A DNA stretch of 64,000 nucleotides from Streptomyces sclerotialus (GTDB taxonomy: Bacteria > Actinomycetota > Actinomycetes > Streptomycetales > Streptomycetaceae). The notes beneath the pieces were generated by a model. The model was not told where the DNA came from. It worked only from the letters and a program-made list of their open reading frames with translations, and did not search any database. Positions 54,269-62,015 of the stretch are shown here, piece by piece. Numbering within the stretch: the stretch's first letter is position 1; the number at the start of each line of letters is the position of its first letter. The stretch spans positions 1,922,001 to 1,986,000 of the forward strand of contig NZ_JBFOHP010000002.1 of assembly GCF_040907265.1 (NCBI RefSeq). Direction: 5' to 3'. Both the position numbers and the translations under genes were made by a program.

Positions 54269-57088
54269 CTAGCGGTGGCTCGGGAACTCCACCACCTGCT
54301 GGTAGGTGGGCCGGTTCTGCCAGCTGACGGGGTCGTGCGTGAGACCGCCGACGGCGCGCTGGATGATCGCGTCGGAGCACCACTGGTCGCCGGCCTTGCA
54401 GGAGTCGTCGCCCGGGTAGACCTGTTCGGCGGTCTTCGCGGCCGCCTCGCGCAGCGTGCTGACGAGGGTGTCGTGGCAGGCGCCCGGGTCGCCCTTGCCG
54501 CAGTACTGCTCGGCGAGCCCGCCGCGCACCTTCTCACCGAGCACGGCCCGCAGGTCCTTGTCGGCGTAGGACCACCAGCCGTACTGGAAGGCGGAGCCGG
54601 CGTGGCTGCCGGTCGGTCCGTGTCCGGCCGAGGGTGACTCGTCGACGGTGAGGTTGGCCTTCAGCGCGTCGTAGAGCCCGTCACCCAGGCCGGGCTCGAA
54701 CACCTTCTCGATCATCAGGGGCCACCAGGCGTCCATGATCCGTACGGCGTCGGAGTGGGCGTACGTCTTCGACCCCGGGGTGGTCTCGCGGCGCTGCGCG
54801 CCGTCCTTGCGCCAGGCGTCCAGCTGCTGGACGGCGGTCCTGACCTCGGGGTCGTCGACCGGCGCCGAGCGCAGCACCTTCAGCAGCTCCGGCAGGACGT
54901 CCTCGCCGCGCAGGTCGGTGACGGCGGCCTCGCTCATCGCGCGGGTCAGCGAGGCACGGGTGACACCGCCGTCCGCGACCAGCTCCTTCACCCGGTCGTC
55001 GAGCAGGTTGCCGCGGTGCACGGACCCGTTGCCGAAACCGGCCGAGTCGTAGTCCCTGGCCTGCTTGTTGTTCCAGGAGATGTAGTAGTCCTGGCCGACC
55101 GACTGCGGGTGCTCCTCGGGCGGGGTGTACGCGGAGGTGTTGGCCTCGGGGTCCCAGTCCTGCCACTCGTACGCCTTCTCGGCGCGGACCGGGAGGGACG
55201 GGTCGACGTCCGGGTTGCGGACGGGGTTCAGGCCGCTGTTGTAGTACGCGATGTCCTGGGAGTCGGCGTAGAACCAGTTGAAGGCGTACCCGATGTGCTG
55301 TGCGGCCTTCTGGAAGGACTTCGCGTCCTTGACGTACGAGGGGTCGTTGAACATCTGGAAGCCGATGATGGAGTCGGCCTCGTGGCGGTAGGTGGAGCGC
55401 TGCGCGGTGTAGGCGACGGGCTTGCCGTCGACGGTCGCGCGGTGCGTCACGATGCCGTAGTCGGTGCGGTGGACCTGCATACGGTACGAGCCGGCGGCCG
55501 TGGGGTCGGCGACGGTCGGCTTCCAGGAGTTGGTGCGCTCCAGCTTCTCCATCGGGACGCAGCGGCCGTCCTTGCGGTAGCCGGTGGAGTCCTTGGTGGG
55601 TGCGGAGCCGTCCGCGTTGCACAGCTCGACGGCGTAGGTGTCGGTGATGTCCTGGCTCGCGGAGGTGGCGCTCCAGGCGTAGTCCTGGCCGCGGCCGAGC
55701 TGGACGTACATGCCGACGCCCGCGAAGGAGGCACCGCGGGCGCTGATGCCCGGGCCCTGGATCTCCTGGAGCATGAGCAGCTGCGGGGCGAAGTAGCCGG
55801 TCTGCGGCCCGAAGACGGCGACCGGGTTCCCACTGGCGGTGTGCTTGCCGGAGACCAGCAGGGCGTTGGACATGCCGCGGTGCCGGGTGGCGTCGAAGCT
55901 GCCCTTGGGGAGCACGCCGTCCTGGAAGACGCCTTCGAGGGGCTCGAGCTTCTTCGGGGTCTGCACGTCGGCCTGCGGCGGGTCGCTCTTGGCGGTGGCC
56001 GCGCCCTTGCGGTCGTACACCAGGGGTTCGGGCGTGACCGAGCCGCGGTCGGGCAACGCGGTGCCCTTGGCGTTCTCCGGCTTGACCGCGTACGGGAAGG
56101 ACTGGCCGTCGTGGAGCGTCAGCGCGGCCTCGGGGTCGTTGCGCTCACGGAAGGACTCCCAGACCGCGGTGCCCTTCTCGACGCCGTACTTCTGCTGCGC
56201 CTGCAGCAGCGCGAGGGCCTGCGGCACCTCGCCGCCGCCCCCGTTGCCGAACAGCCCGCCGACGACGGACGCGAGGGCGATCAGGTCGGTGAGCTGGAAG
56301 GGCTTGATCTCCCCGGCATTGGTGACCGCGTCGACGTGCCCGGTCAGCACGTACTCGCCGGGGAAGTAGCGGCCCTTCTTGGACTTCTCGCGGTAGGCGT
56401 TGATGCCGTCGACGTACGCCTGCGCGTCCGCCATGGCCTGCTCGCCGCGCGCGCCGTTGTTCTTCCGGATGGCCTCGACCTGGTCCTTCAGGTCCTGTTC
56501 GGTGTACGGGGCCTTCGGCCAGAACTCCTGCTCCAGGCCCTGGTTGGCGAGCGCGCCGCCGGCGAAGGAGGTCAGCTCGCCGCGGCCGATGTGCCGGAAG
56601 AGGTCCATCAGCCACAGCCGGTCCTGGGCGGCGGCGTACCCGGCGCCGTATTCGGTGCCGTAGCGGGTGGTGCCCTTGATGTGCGGCACACCCGTCTTCT
56701 TGTCGCGGGTGATCGTGACGTCGTCGCGCGGCCGGGTGACCTTGCCGACCTGGTCCTCGGGGACGCCGAAGGAGGCGTCGTTGAAGAAGTCCTTCAGGGT
56801 GTCGTCGGTGAGCGACCGGTGGCCGCCGTTCAGCGCGTCGTAGGGGCCGAGCTGGTCGGAGGCGTGCGCGGGGCGGGTGCCGAAGAGCTTGTTGCCGAGG
56901 ATCTCGGCGAGGGTGGCGTTGCCGTTCTCGCCGGGCGGCAGGATGTCGGCGCACTGCCCCTGGCAGTGGTCGGCGGGGGCGGGGTCCGCGGCGGCCGCCG
57001 CGGCGGGGAGGGGGGCCAGGGCGCTGGCACCCAGGGCGAACACGGCTGCCACGGTGACAGCGGTGCGCCTTCCGGTACGTCGTCGCAT
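54269..57088 (-). CDS. Penicillin acylase family protein (secreted Ntn hydrolase)
   Basis: A 939-residue secreted amidohydrolase precursor. The signal peptide RRRTAVTVAAVFALGASALA-type segment ends near AAAAADP; the alpha chain has THVPHIKG-like VPHIKGTTRYGTEYGAGYAA and QDRLWLMDLFRHIGRGELTS; the beta-chain nucleophile is expected at Ser407 in RHRGMSNALLVSGKHTASGN, exposed by autocleavage before it. Further family blocks are VFGPQTGYFAPQLLMLQEIQ and FNWFYADSQDIAYYNSGL. Such enzymes deacylate N-acyl homoserine lactones, beta-lactams or lipopeptides. Start ATG 57088 follows AAGGAGCAGGC. Confidence 0.92.
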   Translation of the reverse strand: MRRRTGRRTAVTVAAVFALGASALAPLPAAAAAADPAPADHCQGQCADILPPGENGNATLAEILGNKLFGTRPAHASDQLGPYDALNGGHRSLTDDTLKDFFNDASFGVPEDQVGKVTRPRDDVTITRDKKTGVPHIKGTTRYGTEYGAGYAAAQDRLWLMDLFRHIGRGELTSFAGGALANQGLEQEFWPKAPYTEQDLKDQVEAIRKNNGARGEQAMADAQAYVDGINAYREKSKKGRYFPGEYVLTGHVDAVTNAGEIKPFQLTDLIALASVVGGLFGNGGGGEVPQALALLQAQQKYGVEKGTAVWESFRERNDPEAALTLHDGQSFPYAVKPENAKGTALPDRGSVTPEPLVYDRKGAATAKSDPPQADVQTPKKLEPLEGVFQDGVLPKGSFDATRHRGMSNALLVSGKHTASGNPVAVFGPQTGYFAPQLLMLQEIQGPGISARGASFAGVGMYVQLGRGQDYAWSATSASQDITDTYAVELCNADGSAPTKDSTGYRKDGRCVPMEKLERTNSWKPTVADPTAAGSYRMQVHRTDYGIVTHRATVDGKPVAYTAQRSTYRHEADSIIGFQMFNDPSYVKDAKSFQKAAQHIGYAFNWFYADSQDIAYYNSGLNPVRNPDVDPSLPVRAEKAYEWQDWDPEANTSAYTPPEEHPQSVGQDYYISWNNKQARDYDSAGFGNGSVHRGNLLDDRVKELVADGGVTRASLTRAMSEAAVTDLRGEDVLPELLKVLRSAPVDDPEVRTAVQQLDAWRKDGAQRRETTPGSKTYAHSDAVRIMDAWWPLMIEKVFEPGLGDGLYDALKANLTVDESPSAGHGPTGSHAGSAFQYGWWSYADKDLRAVLGEKVRGGLAEQYCGKGDPGACHDTLVSTLREAAAKTAEQVYPGDDSCKAGDQWCSDAIIQRAVGGLTHDPVSWQNRPTYQQVVEFPSHR

Positions 57089-57120
57089 GCCTGCTCCTTG
57101 GGAGGCGGGTGCGCTGGAGG

Positions 57121-57133
57121 TTACCGGCGGTAA
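57121..57133. promoter_or_regulatory. 13-bp dyad upstream of the penicillin acylase gene
   Basis: TTACCGGCGGTAA has perfect 6-bp arms around one base, 33 bases before the acylase start. TTGACT-like elements lie further upstream on the minus strand. It could be an operator. Confidence 0.4.
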
Positions 57134-57298
57134 AAGCGCGACGGAAGATGAACAACAGTCAACTTTCTCTCAACACACCTGCCCCGTACGGCACATGACC
57201 AACAACCCGAATGCACACATCAGTTCGATGGATCCGGACGGCGGTCCGCTACGTCCATTCCATGTCCAGTCGGGTCCTCCCCACGGAGGTGGGATGAA

Positions 57299-57910
57299 TT
57301 GGCCGGTTTCAGAGCTCTCGCCGAACAGGTCCGCAACCCGCGTCTCGTCACGCCCCAGCGGCGGACGGCGCTGCGTAAGTGCCTCGAACGGTTCGCCCCC
57401 TACGGGCACCGGGCGACATGGCACCACCTGTGCACCCGCGCAGGCATCGGGACGCAGGACCGCAACCCCGACCCGGGCCGGCTCATGGCCGCCCTGGCGG
57501 AACTGGAGGAAGCACGTAACCTCTGGCTCGCTTACGAAGCCGATTTCGCCGCACGCAGGCGGCGCGAGAAGCACGACGGCATCCGGCAGCCGGGTGCCCT
57601 GCACGAATGGCACCTGCGCACCTGGGGAGGGTGCGACATCGTGCCGTGCGAATCACCGGACCGGCACCCCACAGCGCGGCTGGCGGACGTGCTGAGCCGG
57701 GTGATCGCGGCCATGGAGTCGGGCAGGCCGCGCGAGGACTGCCCGGTGTGCGGCGGCCACCGCTTCGTCTGGCACACCGACGCCGAACACCCGGTGACCG
57801 GACCGGTCTGCCAGGAGTGCGGCGTGGTCACTCCGGCCGCGGTACTCACGGCGGCGACGCTCTCCGCGGCCCGCCGGGCACGTACCGAGCGGGCGTTCGC
57901 TGCGGCCTGA
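57299..57910 (+). CDS. Hypothetical protein with C-terminal zinc-ribbon-like motif
   Basis: A roughly 203-residue cytosolic protein that I do not recognise. The N-terminal half is helical (AGFRALAEQVRNPRLVTPQR, LMAALAELEEARNLWLAYEA), the central part has HEWHLRTWGGCDIVPCESP, and the C-terminal half has CPVCGGHRFVWHTD and VCQECGVVTPAA, a four-cysteine pair likely to bind zinc. Start is TTG 57299, preceded by GGAGG; no better in-frame start was found. It might be a small transcription factor-like or tRNA-associated zinc protein; nothing in context decides. Confidence 0.65.
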   Translation: MAGFRALAEQVRNPRLVTPQRRTALRKCLERFAPYGHRATWHHLCTRAGIGTQDRNPDPGRLMAALAELEEARNLWLAYEADFAARRRREKHDGIRQPGALHEWHLRTWGGCDIVPCESPDRHPTARLADVLSRVIAAMESGRPREDCPVCGGHRFVWHTDAEHPVTGPVCQECGVVTPAAVLTAATLSAARRARTERAFAAA

Positions 57911-58155
57911 GCGGCGCATCCGCCGCGGACAGGGCCGCACACCCGCACGCGTCACCACGCACCACCACGCATCACCACGCGGGAAACACCGGCGGCCGGC
58001 TTTCGGGACGGGGGACCCGAAGGGCCGATCCGGCACGGCCGCACCGGGAACGGGGGACCCGCAGGTGACGACTTCCCGTCATGCCGGCGGCGAATGTAGT
58101 TGAGTCTTTGACGAAGATCTTCCCTTGGCTCACCCGGCAGCACTACGTTCACGGC
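57911..58155. other. Region between zinc-ribbon protein and OFA transporter
   Basis: No gene is supported. Short imperfect CACCACGCA-type repeats occur at about 57952-57980. TTGAGTCTTTGACG near 58100-58115 includes a -35-like element, and the half-site pair GTAGT/ACTAC flanks the transporter start region. Confidence 0.35.
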
Positions 58156-59520
58156 ATGCTCGCGCTCGCCCGTTCCGCCACCGTCGCCCCGCCGGGCTGG
58201 AGCCGCTGGCTCGTACCGCCGGCCGCGCTCGCCATCCACCTCGCCATCGGCCAGGCCTACGCCTGGAGCGTGTTCAAACCGCCCCTGGAGACCTCGCTCG
58301 GGCTCTCCGGCACCGCCTCCGCGCTCCCCTTCCAGCTCGCCATCGTGATGCTCGGCCTGTCGGCCGCCTTCGGCGGCACCCTCGTCGAACGGCGCGGGCC
58401 GCGCTGGGCCATGCTCGTCTCCACCCTCTGCTTCTGCTCCGGCTTCCTCGTCGCCGCCCTCGGCGCCGCCACCCGCCAGTACTGGCTGGTCGTCCTCGGC
58501 TACGGCTTCATCGGCGGCATCGGCCTGGGCATCGGCTACATCTCCCCCGTCTCCACACTGATCAAGTGGTTCCCGGACCGCCCCGGCATGGCCACCGGCA
58601 TCGCCATCATGGGCTTCGGCGGCGGCGCGCTGATCGCCTCCCCCTGGTCCAGCGGGCTGCTGGACGCCCTGGGCACCGACTCCGCCGGCATCGCCCGGAC
58701 CTTCCTCGTCATGGGCCTGGTGTACGCGGTCTTCATGTCGCTGGGCGTACTGCTGATCCGCGTACCCCCGGACGGCTGGCGGCCCCCGGGCGCCGCGCCC
58801 ACCGGGGCCGCGCCGCGTGCCCTGGTCACCACCGCGCAGGTCTCCGCCCGCAACGCGCTGCGCACCCCGCAGTTCTGGTGCCTGTGGGTCATCCTCTGCA
58901 TGAACGTCACGGCAGGCATCGGCATCCTGGAGAAGGCCGCACCCATGATCGCGGACTTCTTCGCGGGCACCTCGACACCGGTGAGCGCGGCCGCGGCGGC
59001 CGGGTTCGTCGGCATGCTCTCGCTCGCCAACATGCTCGGCCGGTTCGCCTGGTCCACCACCTCCGACCTGGTCGGCCGGAAGAACGTCTACCGCCTCTAC
59101 CTCGGCGTGGGCGCGCTACTCTACCTCGTCCTGGCGCTGACCGGTGACGCGTCCAAGCCGCTCTTCGTGGCCTGCGCCGCGGTCATCCTGTCCTTCTACG
59201 GCGGCGGCTTCGCCACGGCCCCGGCGTACCTGAAGGACCTCTTCGGCACGTACCAGGTCGGCGCCATCCACGGCCGGCTGCTCACCGCCTGGTCCACGGC
59301 GGGCGTCCTCGGCCCGCTGATCGTCAACGCCATCGCGGACTCCCAGCACGCCGCCGGGCGCGACGGACCCGACCTCTACACCACGTCGTTCTTCATCATG
59401 ATCGGTCTGCTCGTGACCGGCTTCGTCGCCAACGAGCTGATCCGGCCGGTGCATCCGCGCCACCACGAACCGGCGCCGCCGTCCGGCCGGGCGGACCGGG
59501 AAGAAGGAGCCGCCCTGTGA
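58156..59520 (+). CDS. OFA-type MFS transporter (oxalate/formate antiporter family)
   Basis: A 454-residue transporter with about 12 helices. The family start APPGWSRWLVPPAALAIHLA, GQAYAWSVFKPPLETSLGLS, LGYGFIGGIGLGIGYISPVS, LIKWFPDRPGMATGIAIMGF and GGGFATAPAYLKDLFGTYQV are OFA hallmarks, including the conserved Lys/Arg of the substrate site. The frame is open from 58081, but ATG 58156 gives the family-like N-terminus. Its stop codon overlaps the GTG of the small partner gene (GTGA). Confidence 0.9.
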   Translation: MLALARSATVAPPGWSRWLVPPAALAIHLAIGQAYAWSVFKPPLETSLGLSGTASALPFQLAIVMLGLSAAFGGTLVERRGPRWAMLVSTLCFCSGFLVAALGAATRQYWLVVLGYGFIGGIGLGIGYISPVSTLIKWFPDRPGMATGIAIMGFGGGALIASPWSSGLLDALGTDSAGIARTFLVMGLVYAVFMSLGVLLIRVPPDGWRPPGAAPTGAAPRALVTTAQVSARNALRTPQFWCLWVILCMNVTAGIGILEKAAPMIADFFAGTSTPVSAAAAAGFVGMLSLANMLGRFAWSTTSDLVGRKNVYRLYLGVGALLYLVLALTGDASKPLFVACAAVILSFYGGGFATAPAYLKDLFGTYQVGAIHGRLLTAWSTAGVLGPLIVNAIADSQHAAGRDGPDLYTTSFFIMIGLLVTGFVANELIRPVHPRHHEPAPPSGRADREEGAAL

Positions 59521-59630
59521 CCGCCCGCCGCCGCGCCCTGCTCGCCTTCGTCTGGCTGTGGGTCGGACTGCCCTTCGCCTACGGGCTGTACGAACTGGCA
59601 CTCAAGATGAAGCAGCTCTTCACGGGCTGA
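59517..59630 (+). CDS. MFS transporter small subunit
   Basis: A 37-residue single-helix membrane protein: MTARRRALLAFVWLWVGLPF then AYGLYELALKMKQLFTG. It begins with GTG 59517 overlapping the TGA of the OFA transporter, and AAGGAG lies at ideal spacing inside the transporter gene. A basic N-terminus and one hydrophobic span suggest orientation with the N-terminus inside. The coupling to the transporter indicates a partner subunit. I recall such small subunits being named in genome annotation for OFA transporters, but its role is not established. Confidence 0.85.
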   Translation: MTARRRALLAFVWLWVGLPFAYGLYELALKMKQLFTG

Positions 59631-59709
59631 GTACGCCCCCACCGGCTCAACACCGTTTTCCTCGAAGTCGCTTGACAGGTGCCGATCACGGGACGAAAGC
59701 ATGGTCTCC

Positions 59710-59732
59710 GGCCGCCCCCTCGTGGGGCGGCC
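59710..59732 (+). terminator. Hairpin after the transporter small-subunit gene
   Basis: GGCCGCCCC pairs perfectly with GGGGCGGCC across loop CTCGT and is followed by TT. A TTGACA lies upstream at 59672-59677, so the hairpin may instead be in the leader of the secreted-protein gene. Confidence 0.5.
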
Positions 59733-59774
59733 TTGAGCGATCGACGAACGCCGGCACAGCACCGAAAGGTCTTC

Positions 59775-60143
59775 ATGAAGTTCAGCAGGACAGCCGCTCA
59801 CCTCGCCGTCGCCGGAACGGCCGCGCTGACCATGGTCGGCATGAGCACCGCCACCGCTTCCGCGGGCACCCCCGCCTCCATCCGGATCTCCGGCGGCGGG
59901 GTGTACTGGTACGACGGCTCCGACACCCTCTCCGTCTCCGACTACAAGGCGGACGGCTACGCGATCGAGGGCACGCTGACCCTCAACTCGGGCAAGACGT
60001 ACACGCTCAGCGCACGCGGCGGCAAGAACGATCACACCGAGAAGCACATCAACATCGCAGAGGGCCGCGACATCACCCTGCAACTGTGCTACTGGAACGC
60101 GGTGGACAACGAGTGCACCGCGACGGCGCACGGCAAGGCGTGA
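59775..60143 (+). CDS. Small secreted protein of unknown function
   Basis: A 122-residue precursor with signal peptide KFSRTAAHLAVAGTAALTMV and probable cleavage after TASAG. The mature part, about 92 residues, is mostly beta-like: SIRISGGGVYWYDGSDTLSV, GYAIEGTLTLNSGKTYTLSA. It contains two cysteines, LCYWNAVDNECT, that could form a disulfide. I do not recognise the family. Start ATG 59775 has AAAGG at normal spacing. A strong terminator follows. Confidence 0.75.
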   Translation: MKFSRTAAHLAVAGTAALTMVGMSTATASAGTPASIRISGGGVYWYDGSDTLSVSDYKADGYAIEGTLTLNSGKTYTLSARGGKNDHTEKHINIAEGRDITLQLCYWNAVDNECTATAHGKA

Positions 60144-60156
60144 CGCACGCCCGTTT

Positions 60157-60188
60157 CCGGGGGCCGCGGCACGCGCCGCGGCCCCCGG
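60157..60188. terminator. Bidirectional terminator between secreted-protein gene and soxR
   Basis: CCGGGGGCCGCGGC pairs perfectly over 14 bases with its complement across loop ACGC, just after the stop codon and just before the soxR stop. Confidence 0.9.
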
Positions 60189-60189
60189 C

Positions 60190-60699
60190 TCATGTCTCGC
60201 GGGTGGTGCCCCCGCACGGCTCCGGTGCGGCTCTCCCCGCGCCACGGTCCACGCGCAGCCGCCGCGCTCCCGGCCCCTGTTCGCCGAGTTCGTCGTACGG
60301 GTTGGAGAGCGCGCACTTCTCCAGGGAGAGGCAGCCGCAGCCGATGCAGTCGGTCAGCTTGTCGCGCAGGTCCAGGAGCTGACCGATGCGCTCGTCCAGC
60401 TCGGCGCGCCAGGCCTCGGAGAGCCGCGCCCAGTCCTCCCGGTTGGGCGTGCGCTCCTCCGGCAGTTCGGAGAGCGCGTCGCGGATCACGGCGAGCGGGA
60501 TGCCGACGCGCTGCGCGGCCCGTACGAAGGCGACGCGGCGCAGCGTGTCACGGGTGAACCGGCGCTGGTTGCCCGCGGTACGGGTGCTGCTGATCAGGCC
60601 CTTGGACTCGTAGAAGTGCAGGGCGGAGACGGCGGCGCCGCTGCGCGCGGCGAGCTGGCCGACGGTGAGCTCATGGACTTTACGGGGTAGCTGGGGCAC
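60190..60699 (-). CDS. soxR: Redox-sensitive regulator SoxR (MerR family)
   Basis: A 169-residue MerR-type regulator. N-terminal winged HTH VGQLAARSGAAVSALHFYES, KGLISSTRTAGNQRRFTR; dimer helix follows; then CIGCGCLSLEKC, the four-cysteine [2Fe-2S] site sensing redox-active compounds, here CX2CXCX5C. In Streptomyces SoxR responds to phenazine-like and own pigments such as actinorhodin, rather than to general superoxide stress. The C-terminal about 30 residues are Gly/Arg/Ala-rich and variable. Start GTG 60699. Its own target genes are not evident nearby. Confidence 0.93.
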   Translation of the reverse strand: MPQLPRKVHELTVGQLAARSGAAVSALHFYESKGLISSTRTAGNQRRFTRDTLRRVAFVRAAQRVGIPLAVIRDALSELPEERTPNREDWARLSEAWRAELDERIGQLLDLRDKLTDCIGCGCLSLEKCALSNPYDELGEQGPGARRLRVDRGAGRAAPEPCGGTTRET

Positions 60700-60752
60700 G
60701 CCCGCCAGCGTAACCGGCCGGTCCGTTGACAGCGGAGCCTGCGCACAGCAAG

Positions 60753-60768
60753 CTGAGCAAGCGCTTAG
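60753..60768. promoter_or_regulatory. TetR-type operator before the MaoC gene
   Basis: CTGAGCAAGCGCTTAG is repeated exactly at 61961-61976. The core AAGCGCTT is palindromic. It lies 21 bases before the MaoC start and downstream of a TTGACA (60726-60731), so it would block initiation. Confidence 0.75.
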
Positions 60769-60789
60769 TCGATGAGGAGGCATACGGAC

Positions 60790-61251
60790 ATGGCAGACCC
60801 TCGAGTGTTTCGGTCGCTGGACGAGCTGCGTGGAGCGGTCGGCGAGGAACTCGGCCCGAGTGACTGGCTGGAGGTCGACCAGAAGCGGATCGACCTGTTC
60901 GCCGACGCCACCGGTGACCACCAGTGGATCCATGTCGACCCGGAGAAGGCCGAGGCCGGTCCGTTCGGCACCACGATCGCGCACGGCTACCTCACGCTGT
61001 CGCTGCTGCCCGCGCTGGTACCGCAGCTGATGCGCGTCGACAACGTCAAGATGGGCATCAACTACGGCACGAACAAGGTGCGTTTCCCCTCCCCCGTGCC
61101 GGTCGGCTCGCGGGTGCGTGCCACCGCGAAGATCGCCGAGGTGACCGAGGTGGCGGGCGGCGTGCAGCTCACCACCGCGGTGACCGTGGAGCGCGAGGGC
61201 GGCGACAAGCCGGTCTGCGTCGCGGAGTCGGTCAGCCGCTTCTACCTCTAG
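60790..61251 (+). CDS. MaoC-family enoyl-CoA hydratase
   Basis: A 153-residue hotdog-fold (R)-specific enoyl-CoA hydratase. The hydratase-2 motif is FADATGDHQWIHVDPEKAEA, with the catalytic Asp and His, followed by GPFGTTIAHGYLTLSLLP. It would hydrate trans-2-enoyl-CoA. Start ATG 60790 follows AGGAGG by 10 bases. The TetR gene converges 5 bases after its stop. Both this gene and the regulator have an identical operator in front. Confidence 0.92.
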   Translation: MADPRVFRSLDELRGAVGEELGPSDWLEVDQKRIDLFADATGDHQWIHVDPEKAEAGPFGTTIAHGYLTLSLLPALVPQLMRVDNVKMGINYGTNKVRFPSPVPVGSRVRATAKIAEVTEVAGGVQLTTAVTVEREGGDKPVCVAESVSRFYL

Positions 61252-61256
61252 AGGCG

Positions 61257-61886
61257 CTACGGGCGGCGCGCGCCCACCATGCCCAGGACCAGGTCGGCGT
61301 AGAGCTCGCCGACCTGGTCCGGCGTGCGCTTCCCGTCCGCGGTGAACCAGCGGGCGACGTCCACGCAGAGCGACAGCACCGCCAGCGTCGTGCCGGGCAC
61401 GTCCCGCACGGAGAACTCCCCGGCGTCCGTGCCGTCCTGGATGATCTCCCGCAGCAGCCGGTCGGTCTGCCGCCGCAGGCCGGCGATCTCGGCGTAGTGC
61501 TCCTCGCCGAGAGCCTTCAGCTCGTACTGGATGATGCGGGCCGTGGTGTGCCGCTCGGCGTGCCAGCTGGCGAAGGCCCGGACCGCGTGGCAGAGCCGGT
61601 CGGCGGCGGTGCCCTCGGCCTCCGCCGCGGCCGCCATGATCTTCAGCGCCCGTTCGTGCCCTGTGACGCTGATGCGGTAGAGCAGCTCTTCCTTGGTCTT
61701 GTAGTGGATGTAGAGTGCGGCCGGGCTCATGCCGGCCCGCCCGGCGATGTCACGGGTGGTCGTGGCGTGGTAGCCACGCTCGGCGAACGCCTCGACGGCG
61801 GCCCCGACCAGCCGCTGGGCCGCGTCCGGAGCCACTCCGGCCCATTCGCCGGCGACCTGGTCCGTCCGCTCCGCCTCGGCACCCAT
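61257..61886 (-). CDS. TetR-family regulator, probably KstR2-like, of acyl-CoA genes
   Basis: A 209-residue regulator. DNA-binding domain: AQRLVGAAVEAFAERGYHAT, TTRDIAGRAGMSPAALYIHY, KTKEELLYRI; ligand domain helical with AFASWHAERHTTARIIQYEL. The recognition segment resembles that of KstR2-type regulators of steroid-ring catabolism, but no steroid genes are here, so that is only a similarity. An identical 16-bp operator lies before this gene (61961-61976) and before MaoC (60753-60768), supporting autoregulation plus control of MaoC. Confidence 0.88.
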   Translation of the reverse strand: MGAEAERTDQVAGEWAGVAPDAAQRLVGAAVEAFAERGYHATTTRDIAGRAGMSPAALYIHYKTKEELLYRISVTGHERALKIMAAAAEAEGTAADRLCHAVRAFASWHAERHTTARIIQYELKALGEEHYAEIAGLRRQTDRLLREIIQDGTDAGEFSVRDVPGTTLAVLSLCVDVARWFTADGKRTPDQVGELYADLVLGMVGARRP

Positions 61887-61960
61887 CGCGCACTCCGATC
61901 CCGCGGTCCGCCACGGTCCGTCCGCGGCGGGCCATCAGATCGAACACCATACCGCTACGA

Positions 61961-61976
61961 CTGAGCAAGCGCTTAG
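61961..61976. promoter_or_regulatory. TetR-type operator before the regulator gene
   Basis: CTGAGCAAGCGCTTAG is identical to the site at 60753-60768. It lies 75 bases upstream of the TetR start and 40 bases past the end of the acyl-CoA dehydrogenase gene on the same strand. Confidence 0.75.
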
Positions 61977-62015
61977 GGGGCCCGGGGCCGTGTCCTGCAG
62001 GAGGCGGGGCTCCGG

